Notes under the pieces: model-generated
What the model was told of the DNA's origin: nothing
Database searches by the model: none
Seen by the model: only the letters and a program-made list of their open reading frames with translations
NCBI GenBank assembly: GCA_025201345.1
Contig: JAIXMG010000004.1
Coordinates: 682,001 to 746,000, forward strand
Origin: Thamnidium elegans
Taxonomy: Eukaryota; Mucoromycota; Mucoromycetes; Mucorales; Mucoraceae
Direction of reading: 5' to 3'
Length of the DNA: 64,000 nucleotides
Shown: piece after piece, positions 45,058-54,500 of the stretch
How positions within the stretch are numbered: the stretch's first letter is position 1
Layout: the number at the start of each line of letters is the position of its first letter
Program-made: the position numbers and the translations under genes

Positions 45058-45571
45058 TTAAAAAAAAAAAAAAAGAAAAAAAAAAAAAGAGGGCAAAAAA
45101 ACTTGTCTTTTTTTCAGTAGGCCAAAAAGAGCCTTATTCCTTTTTCCTTTTTTTTTTTCTTTCTGTTTTTCTGTTGTTGTTTACTTTTTCCCTTCTTTTT
45201 TTTTTAAAAAAAAAGGTCTTTTTTTGGAAGGAAAAATAAAAATACAAAAAAAGGAAAAGGGAATAATAATAAAAAAGGCGTATATTTCGTTCTGAAAAAT
45301 AATGGGCGCTTTTTTTCAAAAGCAGTCTCAAAGCTTTCAATCCAGTTGTAAGCACAAACCCCCGTTACACACCCAGAGAGAAACTTCCAAAAGAAGAAAC
45401 AATCTAGGCCTGAATGAGAAAATTGAAAATAAGTGGGTTAGTTAATATTTTAATTTTTTTCTAATGAATGACAATATCCGTGTACTAAAAAACTAAAGCG
45501 ATAACTTTGGCGGATTGTTTACTTTTGAAAAGAGAGTTGGGGACGTTTTCCTACTTCTAAATTTAGTAATA
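45058..45571. other. Spacer, no gene seen
   Basis: About 510 bp: promoter of the hypothetical protein gene, then the flank of the decayed nuclease gene. It holds a T10A9 tract (45196-45214) and other poly-A runs near 45060-45090. I searched by eye for terminal repeats of a transposon and found none convincing. Confidence 0.45.
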
Positions 45572-47915
45572 TTTTTTAAAGTTTAAGATGGCAGCTAGGT
45601 CTCGGTTCCATAGCTTTCTTTTGCTTCGTCAATGCATATGGTATTCTTGCATCTAATAATTTGTAAGTATTACTACTATAAGTTTTAATTACCACTATTA
45701 TTATTTTACCAAAGTAATACATGACAAGTAACTTTTGGCATCTTCGCTCGTTTGAAAGGTCGAGGATTAGGAACTGTCTTAAAGGTTTCCAAATTTTGTA
45801 TTCATTGACAAGGTATACGGTAAAACCATTTTTTTTCAGTGTAGCAATTAAACCTTTGTTTCTAGTAGGTTCGTGAAACTTGGTATTAGGGGCAGACCCG
45901 TCTCCAAAAACCAAGATAGCATCTTGACCGGATTTACCTTTTAAACTATCGACCAACTTATTATCATTCTGATCGTAAAAAAGTTTACTGGAAAACTTCA
46001 ATTTTCGAAAAGGCAAAAGTTGCAAGTCCTCTAAGACCGCACTTATCTTCTGTAAATAGCTGCCTTGTTGTGCCAACTCGAAAATCTAACTTTTCTGTTG
46101 GTCTTCCAATCTTTTGGTAATATGTGGTTGTCGAAACATAATTTGTAAGTAATTGTAGTAAACTTCATGCTTAAAAGAACAATCGTCTGATTCATTATCC
46201 AGTTGTGGAAAAAAAAACCATGAAAAGTCTTCCATATTAGATATTACGCTTTTCATCGACGCGAAACTCAAAAGAGGAGCCAGGGAAATATACCTCTATT
46301 GGATTTTGGAATTCATTCTCATAATAGTCGTACAAAGTGCTGCTTACCGTTGCTCTTGTTTTGACATAACGCGTAAACTTTTCCAAGTTTACTGATTCTG
46401 ATTCAGTTCCCGAAATGGTCGCTTCAGCTTCTTTGACGATGGCAGATTGAGCACTTTTTCGTAAGATACGAAAGTGTTTGGAACGTCCGGAGTGGTGGTT
46501 CTTTGTATATATAAATGTCTCTCTGTGTTCGACAGTACTGGTTTCTTTTGTACAAAACATAATGTCGCGCCTACCGGGATCTATCAGTACACATTTACTT
46601 TCAGTACTTTTCAATTCAGTTTGGCTTAATTCTTCAATATGCTTCGTCTCATTATCATCCACCTTCGTTCTCACATTGCGCTTTGGCAGCTTTCGACTAA
46701 TACCGAAATTTTGCTTGGTTACTTAAATACCAACGCCATCCGTTTCTAGAGTTCCATGGAACTGTACAGTCTTCTAAAATCCATGGTGCTTAAACGCTTT
46801 TTTTTAAAAAGGTTTACTGCCTTGCCCCATATCTCAGATAGGCTTCCTGCTTTTGGTAATTTTTTGCTCTTAAGAATATAATAAGTGACTATTTTGCTAT
46901 CAAGTATCATGTATCAAGGGATAAAAGTGGTACGCAGTGGAAAACAAGCAAACGGTTTCATTTCTTCAGTTTCAGACAGTTCGGCTAGTTTTAAGAAGGC
47001 TTTAAAATAGTTTTCTGGACTAGCCATAGCGTCATAATATATTGAGTTCTCTTTAAACACGTACTCTTTTGGGTAACTTGAGATAAAAGCGTTTAATTTC
47101 CTTCTTGACTGATCATCCAAAAGACCAACTTCAGGCATCCCTTTTCTAGAGATAGCCGACTTCATCTGGTTACAAGGCACATAGACTCGACTTCGAATAG
47201 CTTCTTTAATATCTTCCTCGCTTGACCCGCTTGCTTGCATTTCTTCGCGAAGACTCTTCGTCTTATCCTTCTTTTTAAACAAATTATTTAAAAAGGTTCG
47301 TAGTCTGTTTCCAAAATGAGCCTTGATATTGTTATAGTTGGCTGTTTGGATCTTCAAACGCTCGTATAAATCTATTTACTGATCATATGGTAATCTGATT
47401 GGAGTGTAGCAAGCGTCTTCGCAATAAGCATCTTTATTTTTTACTATCAAACCCCCTATATCTTTTGGTTGTTCCCTTCGGCCGTCCAATGTCTCCAGCC
47501 CTTGTAATAATAAAACTTCAAAAAATTTCAACAACAAAAAAAACTTTATTCACAAAGTCTTTTAATGGAAAACGTTCGTCCTGTAGAAATATATATTTTG
47601 TTAAGGTAAAGGTGTTTGTAACCAGAATGTTCGTCGTGTTGACTAAATCACGTAATATCTGGAAAATCCTGGTTTCCATATATTCTGTGCAGTCGTTTTC
47701 ACTGCTTTAATAATAGAAGAGCTTGATATAGGAGTGTTACTAGCAGATGTGGAAGGGACAATATCTGCACTTGGTACAAAATTTGATGTGGAACGAAGCA
47801 TGATCGAATTAGGAGCAGCAGCAGAACTAGAACCAGTAGCAGAGCTAGACCCAACATCAGAAAATTTGGTTGCATCTGCTTCTTTTCCCTTATTGCGCTT
47901 TTTATCCTTGCGCAT
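45572..47915 (-). pseudogene. Decayed TnpB/Fanzor-like RuvC nuclease gene
   Basis: A long minus-strand coding region broken many times but in recognisable order. The N-terminal part includes KYIFLQDERFPLKDFVNKVF and, at 46914-47357, KIQTANYNNIKAHFGNRLRT. The RuvC-like core follows: CVLIDPGRRDIMF (Asp codon at 46579-46581), DAILVFGDGSAP with NTKFHEPTRNKGL behind it (FGDG at 45897-45908), a zinc-ribbon remnant (RCKNTIC, near 45635-45654), and WNRDLAAILNFK (45575-45613), which matches the third RuvC Asp motif of OrfB/TnpB proteins. Lesions seen: frame changes near 47655 and 46800; in-frame stops near 47515, at 46914-46916, 46237-46239 and 46086-46088; and several near 45700. Fanzor genes, eukaryotic TnpB relatives, are known from Mucorales-type fungi. 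Not functional. Confidence 0.6.
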
Positions 47916-48146
47916 GTTATCATTACCTATTTTAAAGTTAATTTTCGTTATGATACATTTTCTAGAATAGTTTATTGTAAGCGGTAAAACGTGCTTCTTC
48001 TCTTTCTTGCTCTAGGTAAAACAACTGGCTGAACTTTTTTTTTTAAAAAAAAAAGTTTAACGAGTTACCGAAGAAACCCAAGAGAATTACATACCGAGCT
48101 GGATATGGAGTCAAGCAAATGAAGACATTCCAAATACACCCAGTAG
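47916..48146. other. Spacer with T10A10 tract
   Basis: 230 bp between the decayed nuclease gene and the next relic, with a perfect T10A10 tract at 48035-48054. Confidence 0.5.
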
Positions 48147-48526
48147 GTATCTGCTTCTACAGACATACAAATTCATTCTTACGATATTTGCAGACAGCTG
48201 CGCCCAGAAAAATCAGCAAGAGAACAACTCAAAACAAACAAACTGAGTAAGAGATATAGTTCATTCTAGGTGTAACACAAGACTTTCACATTTTCCAATC
48301 TTTTACGAACCAAACTGACTATTTGCAATTCCAACGGTGCGAATCTCAGACCAAGCATCATGTATTAGCAGAAATTAATTTAAACAGCTGAAAAAAGCCT
48401 ACAGAGGGATTATGCGATGGTCTCGGGTCGGATTGGCTCGAAAAAGAACGTTTATCAATGGAAAAAAAAATATTGCATAAACAATTAATGAAATCGCCAA
48501 ACAAATCAGTAGTATTATTTCAATAG
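48147..48526 (+). pseudogene. Two-exon relic with in-frame TGA
   Basis: Segment 48147-48246 reads VSASTDIQIHSYDICRQLRP, then EKSAREQLKTNKL, and ends at a GTAAGA donor. A 23-nt gap to the CTAG acceptor would be too short for a normal intron, yet joining at 48270 keeps phase: SVTQDFHIFQSFTNQTDYLQ, then ESQTKHHVLAEINLNS, TGA at 48389-48391, and again open KKPTEGLCDGLGSDWLEKER to TAG at 48526. Strong protein-like composition, family unknown. I read it as a decayed gene next to the decayed nuclease. Confidence 0.35.
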
Positions 48527-48780
48527 AAGTGACCAAGGCTTCTACACCTTGGTGGTAGGTACTAAAGGACTATATATTACCGAAAAATGGAGCTCAATTA
48601 TCCAACTTTCGTGCCCAACTAGTCTTTTTTTATTTAATCTCACTTAATGAAAATAAAGTTTACACTTAATTAAAAAAAGAGAAATCCTGTGCAAAAAAAT
48701 AAAGAAAAATCGGCGTCTGAAACAACTGTAAATAAATTAGAATAGTAAAGAACAGTGGCTTTTTTTATTATGTTTTTTTA
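48527..48780. other. 3' flank of RBM48 gene
   Basis: About 250 bp of AT-rich DNA; presumably includes the RBM48 polyadenylation region. Nothing else seen. Confidence 0.45.
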
Positions 48781-49296
48781 CTATATCCTTCTTCTTTTCT
48801 TTTCAGCAGATTTAACTGGATCGGGTATTTGGTGTATTTGGTGTTTTTGATGTTTTTGTTCTATTGGTCCGTAAGGAATCTCACGTCGTTTAGATTTAGA
48901 TCTAGGTATATAGTTTAATCGCTTATGAATAGCCTGGAATCTATCGGCAAATTTAGCACGTATATCATCAAATGTTTCATACTCTGGTCCATAGTAAACT
49001 CGTAACTTGTGATGAAAAAATATCTTTTCATCCATTTTATGTTTAGCATATCTAGCTGAATTTATTGTATCGTACTCAACTAAGCATACATCTTCTGTAT
49101 CAGTACTACTTGTGTGTTCATCTAAAGCTCTATAATTCGTTACTTGTCCAAACTTTTTACAGTGTTCAATCATATCTTCAATAGAAGCTGCTGTAGTAAT
49201 ATTTTCAATAATTAAATAACGCGACTCTTGTGATATAGTATAAACACATACTGCTCTTGGTTTCTTTGGTTCTCTATATTCTGGCCGTGTTGACAT
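48781..49296 (-). CDS. RBM48: RNA-binding protein RBM48
   Basis: Single exon, 171 aa. One divergent RRM: YTISQESRYLIIENITTAAS, IEHCKKFGQVTNYRALDEH, VCLVEYDTINSARYAKHKMD, FFHHKLRVYYGPEYETFDDI. The ending YGPEYETFDD-R-K matches RBM48 (YAPEFET in animals). The C-terminal 60 residues are basic with a KKRRRI end suitable for nuclear import. RBM48 with ARMC7 contacts the minor (U12) spliceosome in animals and plants, so its presence hints that U12-type splicing persists here; that is inference. It ends in TAG. Head-to-tail 92 bp behind COQ8. Confidence 0.87.
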   Translation of the reverse strand: MSTRPEYREPKKPRAVCVYTISQESRYLIIENITTAASIEDMIEHCKKFGQVTNYRALDEHTSSTDTEDVCLVEYDTINSARYAKHKMDEKIFFHHKLRVYYGPEYETFDDIRAKFADRFQAIHKRLNYIPRSKSKRREIPYGPIEQKHQKHQIHQIPDPVKSAEKKRRRI

Positions 49297-49388
49297 TTGT
49301 ACTTTTTAAAAAGAAAAGAAAGTATAAAAAAGTAAAGAAAAAATTATGCAGTTTATTTTAATTTCTCGGGGATGTCGTGACTGTTTGT

Positions 49389-49930
49389 TTACATGGAAAA
49401 GCTCTTTTCAACTTCTTCTCTCCAAACAGCCTTGGTATCAAATCTACTTCCAAGCTTTGTACAAAGTAAAAAGGCACCAGATAACTTTTTATGAAGACCA
49501 TAAGTTTCATCAGGAGGAGGAGTTAAACGATGACGAAGCATGATTGGAATAGTTTCACGTACGCGCTGCGTAATTGTTTGACTTTCGAAATCATACATAT
49601 CAGGTGCATTCTTTGAGAAAGGTTCGCCCAACACCATAACACTATCAATATGTGCATTACGCATTACATCTGTTTCATAACCAGTAACAAACCCTAAATC
49701 CTTTGAATACTTCCAAACTCCTTCACGGTCATTGTTAGCTGCTGACATAAGAATACGACCATAAATTTGTAAAAATGATTCAGGGAATTCTCTACAAGCT
49801 CCAAAATCAAGTAACTCTACTTGGTCCTTATTATAAAAGAAATTGGACCAATTGGGATCTGTTTGCATAAATCTAAACGAGAATACTTCTCGAAGACAAA
49901 GACGTAACAAATGCTCACCCAGCTAATATG

Positions 49931-49976
<46 letters not shown>

Positions 49977-51332
49977 TAACATTTTAAAAGGCATACGAGT
50001 CTATATAGTGGTACCTTATTTCTTAAATCTTGTGATTCTTCAACTGCTTTACTAAGGACTCTACCTTGTAATCTTTCGCTCACCAAAACACGAGGGGTGC
50101 ATAAATCCTTTACGACACTAGGTACCTTATATCTATTATCTCCTTCTAAAAGATGTTTGAATTTAATAGCATTATCAGCTTCACGGATATAATCACACTC
50201 CCATGCCAATTCTTCCTTTGTCACTTTAATTGTATTATCCAAATACATTCCTCTAGGTAATAAATTACTGAAAGTGACTAAAGCCTTTAAATTACTCAAA
50301 TCACTATCAATGGATTCTGCTACACCTGGATATTGAATTTTAATCACAACAGATTCATTAGTAGAAGCTAAAGTAGCAGCATGGACTTGACCAATAGAAG
50401 CAGCTGCAATTGGTATAGGGTCAAACTCTTTAAAATGGCTTAACCAATCTCCGCCCAATTCATTTGACATAACTTGATTCATTTGCTTTTGAGGCATATA
50501 ATTAGCACTATCATGAACTCGTAATAAAATCTGTTCTAATTGAGGTGGAATTCCACTTGATTTATCCCCAGAAGCTTGAATACCTTGAATACTTAACATT
50601 TGTCCCATCTTTAATGCTGCTCCTCTCATACGCGATAGCTTTTCAACAAGTCGATTAACATTATTCTCGCTCAGCATGATGGATCCTAAATACCCCCACA
50701 CATTATTATGATACCTTTTTTTCTTATAAATGTGCATTACCTGAAGTATCTTGTGATAAACCTGTAGCCCTCTTTAACGATTCGTTAATGGCCCCCATAC
50801 CCATACCTGTTGCAAGTGTACCATAATTCCAAAGTCTTCCAAAACGTGATGTAGGAATACGTGATTCTTTCATCTCTTTTCTCGTCTCTTGCTTAATAGC
50901 ATCTCTAACAATACTTTCCGTAGTTAGTGTCTCAATTTTAATTGGTTTTACTGTCTCCTCCACCATAACTGTCTCTATAGGTTTTACAGGCGGTGGTGGT
51001 GTTACAGATTCCTCTGTTCTTGATGTTTCTATAGCTTCACTCTTGATATACACAGGGTCGATATCTGCCTTTTCAACAAAGTTGGGGAAAGGTACCTCAA
51101 TAGCTGCTTCAGAAGGCTGCTGAGGTCGTTGAGATTGTTGAAGTTGTTGTTCAGGCTGTGGAGTCCGTTGAGGTTTTGCATATCCTTCACTGATAGGAGT
51201 GGGGTTCAATAAACTAGAAGTCTTGACATGAAGACAAATAGCTGAAGTTTGACTTGAAATAATACAAGAACCTACTTTAGATACACCACTTGCCAAAACG
51301 TAGAGATCAACTAGATTACGTGAAAGTGACAT
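49389..51332 (-). CDS. COQ8: Coq8/ADCK3-type atypical kinase
   Basis: Mitochondrial ATPase/atypical kinase of the UbiB family required for coenzyme Q synthesis. Exons 50741-51332, 50015-50685 and 49389-49922; 598 aa, phases consistent. The UbiB signature KMGQ lies at 223-226 in MRGAALKMGQMLSIQG; the Ala-rich nucleotide loop is PIPIAAASIGQVHAA; then VVIKIQYPGVAESID with the catalytic Lys, NWSNFFYNKDQVELLDFGAC (catalytic loop and DFG), and REFPESFLQIY. The first 190 residues are Gln/Pro/Thr-rich after MSLSRNLVDLYVLASGVSK, which could be a mitochondrial targeting leader. The second intron contains a CA/TA microsatellite. Divergent from GCN1 across 188 bp. Confidence 0.94.
49931..49973. repeat. 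(CA)n(TA)n microsatellite in COQ8 intron 2
   Basis: About seven CA units followed by about fifteen TA units within the second COQ8 intron (49923-50014), just upstream of its 3' splice site in transcript sense. Confidence 0.9.
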
Positions 51333-51520
51333 TATGCAAAATAAAAAAAAAGCTTTAATTGTTTATGACAGGCCCTTCTTTTTTTCACTTTTCCCTATTG
51401 AAGCTACGCTTGTGACGTCAAATTGAAGGGGGAAAGTGTGCTGCGTCGTTTCGTGAGTTTCAAATAAAAAAGATTTTTTTCTTTTTTTTTCTTTCTTGTA
51501 ACAAGTATTTTGTGTTTTTC
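51333..51520. promoter_or_regulatory. Bidirectional COQ8-GCN1 promoter with CRE site
   Basis: 188 bp between divergent start codons. It contains one perfect TGACGTCA palindrome (51413-51420), the classic CRE recognised by ATF/CREB-type bZIP proteins. The site lies near the middle of the region, about equally far from both genes. Pyrimidine-rich stretches flank it on the GCN1 side. A regulator of both genes through this site is inference. Confidence 0.6.
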
Positions 51521-54500
51521 ATGAGCGAAATTCAAGAGAATACAAGTGAACTTGGTTGGCAAGAGTTCATTAAGACACGAGTTGTGACTACCATCACAAC
51601 CTCTGGTGTGTCTGACAGATTAGACTTTTTAAACCATTCACTTTTAATTCGTCTTCGTAGAAAAGGTATATACAACAACAAATTTATATAATAAAAAAAA
51701 CTATTTCGATTAAGTAGTCAATTTTAGATCTTCCTGTCGAAGTTCTTCCTTCTTTATTACAATTGATTTTTCTCACTATTACGCGTTACCAAGACCGTGC
51801 TTCTCGTTTGGCCATTCTTGAAGTCTTGAAGGAATTGAATAATTGGAACGCTGAAGTTTTTCAAAAGGTATTCGTACCTGTCATTGCAAGAGAAGCCGAG
51901 AAATGTGGCAAGCGTAAACCTACTGGGTAAATAAAATAAGAAAAAAGAAAAAAATTAAAATTGAGAGGGGCACACACATAAATATATTTATATTCTGCCC
52001 CTGATCGTGGCGCAAAAAAAAATAAAAAAAAAAAAAAATACTAACTCTTTTTTTCGCTATTACAATAGTGAATGTGTATCCACTGCTTCTGATCGTTTTG
52101 TTTTATTAACCTGGGTCAATCTATTATTTACTTGCGTTTTAAAGCAAGTAACAGTAGAAGCAGCAAAGACGAGCCCATTGTTTATCAATATTGTTAATGC
52201 ACAAGCAACATTGATCGATTCACTAGTCGATGACGGAAAAAAGACGATCGCCAAGAGTTCTATTGCCGATGTTAGACGTACTATTCGACTCAATGCAGAT
52301 GCCATTCCAACTATTATTCAAGTTGCTCTTGCTAATGCTCAAACATGTACACCTTCCTTTAAAAACGCAGTCTTGATTGGCTCCATTGTTGATGTCAGTC
52401 TTCGTTTAAAGAATCGTACCGATGGAAAAGCCATGATTGAAAATATTGAAGCTCAATTAACTGAATATTATCTCAAGAACATCGTTTCTTCCAGAACTGC
52501 TGTACATAAAGCTGCTTTAGAAGCATTCAATGATTTCATTAAAAATATTATCACACAACAAAAATTCGAAGCTGAATATTTACCAGTACTCGATAAGATG
52601 ATGCTTAGATCTCCCGGGATTGTTTTACAAGGTAATTAACGGAAGAAAGAAAAGAGAGAGAGAGAGAAAAGGGGGTAAAATATTAAATTCTTATTATATA
52701 GCTTTGGCTCATATTATGCCTGCATTATCTTTCGATCCTTCTTCTATTTTCGCCTCAAAGTGGTTAGACCCTCTTCTCAACCATTTGCGTTCAACTTCAG
52801 TCACAACAGTACAAGGAGCCAAGGCATTATGGCAATCTTTATCACTTGTCTGTACCGATTCAGTATCTTTAGTTAAGGTAGCTGAAGGTGTTTCAAAGCT
52901 TTTGACCAGTGGAAAGGTAAGTTCTTGGGAACACCGTGTGATCATGTACAATGCACTTTCCTCTCTTGCACAAGCAACTAATGCTGCTGTCAGTCAAAAA
53001 GCATTGGAAGGATATTTCGTCATGATTGCCAAGGAAGCTCATGAACAAGCCATGGCCGCTGCAGTTGATGGTATTGGTAGACACTTGACAGTTTTAATTT
53101 ATAATGATGAATTCTGTGCCTCCAACAAGGAATTTGTTGAAAAGGTTGTAAAGACATCTACTGATGGATTAAACTCTACAAAGTCTTTAGCTAGAAAAAG
53201 CTGGGCTAACGCAGTTGGTGCCACAGTTTGGGATCATAAAGAAGCTAGTGTTACTTTAAGTACTAATGTTGTTAAATACCTTCAATCTTTGTTCAAGACA
53301 TTTAACACTATTGTTGATAAACCATTGATGTGGAAGGATGGACCTGTTGAAGCTTATGTGATGATTGCTATTATCTCTGGTCGTATTCAACACTGGCCTA
53401 TTATCCCTCAACCTGTGGTTGATCTCTTAAAGACTCAAAAATACCCTTCTCAATTGCTGGTGTCTTCTCCTAAACCCAGTTATTTGTTATGGGACCGTAT
53501 TTATACCAAGACTGTACAACCTGAAGAAGGTCTTTGGCTTGTTAGAGCTCTTGCTAATGTGTTTAATAATGAAAATCAAGCATCTCTTGAAAAGACTGGC
53601 GCTGGTCATTTGATTGCTCAAGCTCTTATTTGGGTTATTACTTCTCATCCCGAGTATACTGTACGTAACGCTGCTTATCAAGAAACTTCTGATCTTGCCG
53701 CCGCTGACCCTCTTAAATTAAGTGCGTTTATGAAGGTTTCTTTAAAACAATGGTTAATGGATATTGAAAACAATGTCAAGGATTCTACTGCTGTTTCTTC
53801 TACTCATGCTGAAACCTATAAGAAGGATATTGCTACTTCTCGTCTTTGTTCTGTTTTGAACGCCCTGACATCTTACGCCAAAGAAATCCCTGAGTCTACT
53901 CGTGGTATTGAATTGATTGATCTTATATTATTATCTCATCATCAATATATCGCATCTCCAACCAATAAATACAACTGGATCACTTTGGTTCAACGTGCTA
54001 ACGTTGATCCTGGTAAATTAGTGCAAGAAAAATCCAACAAGATTTTAAATATCTTGAAAGAAGCCTTGACATCTCGTCAAGAATCTCAATTGTTTTATGA
54101 AGCTGCACTTTCTGCTATCTCTACTTTAGTATTTATTTCTCCTGATACAATTCCTGAATTTATTGATTTGGTTACCGAAAACTTGTCACCTGAATTAATG
54201 AAGGACATTACTGAATTAGAATGTAATATTTGGAAGAGTCCTGCTGATGTTGCATTTGTTGACGTTCTCAAGAAGGATAAAAAGGCTGAAAGCCGTGGTA
54301 ATAGAAAGGGTAACAGTGATGATCAATGGGAAGACGATCTTCGTGCTGAACTTGCCAAGAAGAAGGGATTAGCTCAAAAATTAACTAAAGAAGAACAATT
54401 TGCTGTCAATGCCCAATTAAAGAAAGAAGCCATTATTCGTGCCAACGTTCAAACTGTTTATGAAAAACTTACACTTGGTTTAAATATTACTTGTGCACTT

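Noticed and set aside
45134..45355. Lys/Phe-rich frames around the poly-A/poly-T spacer at 45 kb
   Set aside because: Translation of homopolymer runs, not protein-like.
30331..48391. Recoded stop codons (readthrough of the TAA, TAG and TGA interrupting otherwise open frames)
   Set aside because: All three stop codons occur as interruptions, most affected frames also have frameshifts, and every intact gene here ends normally at TAA or TAG. Gene decay explains the pattern better.
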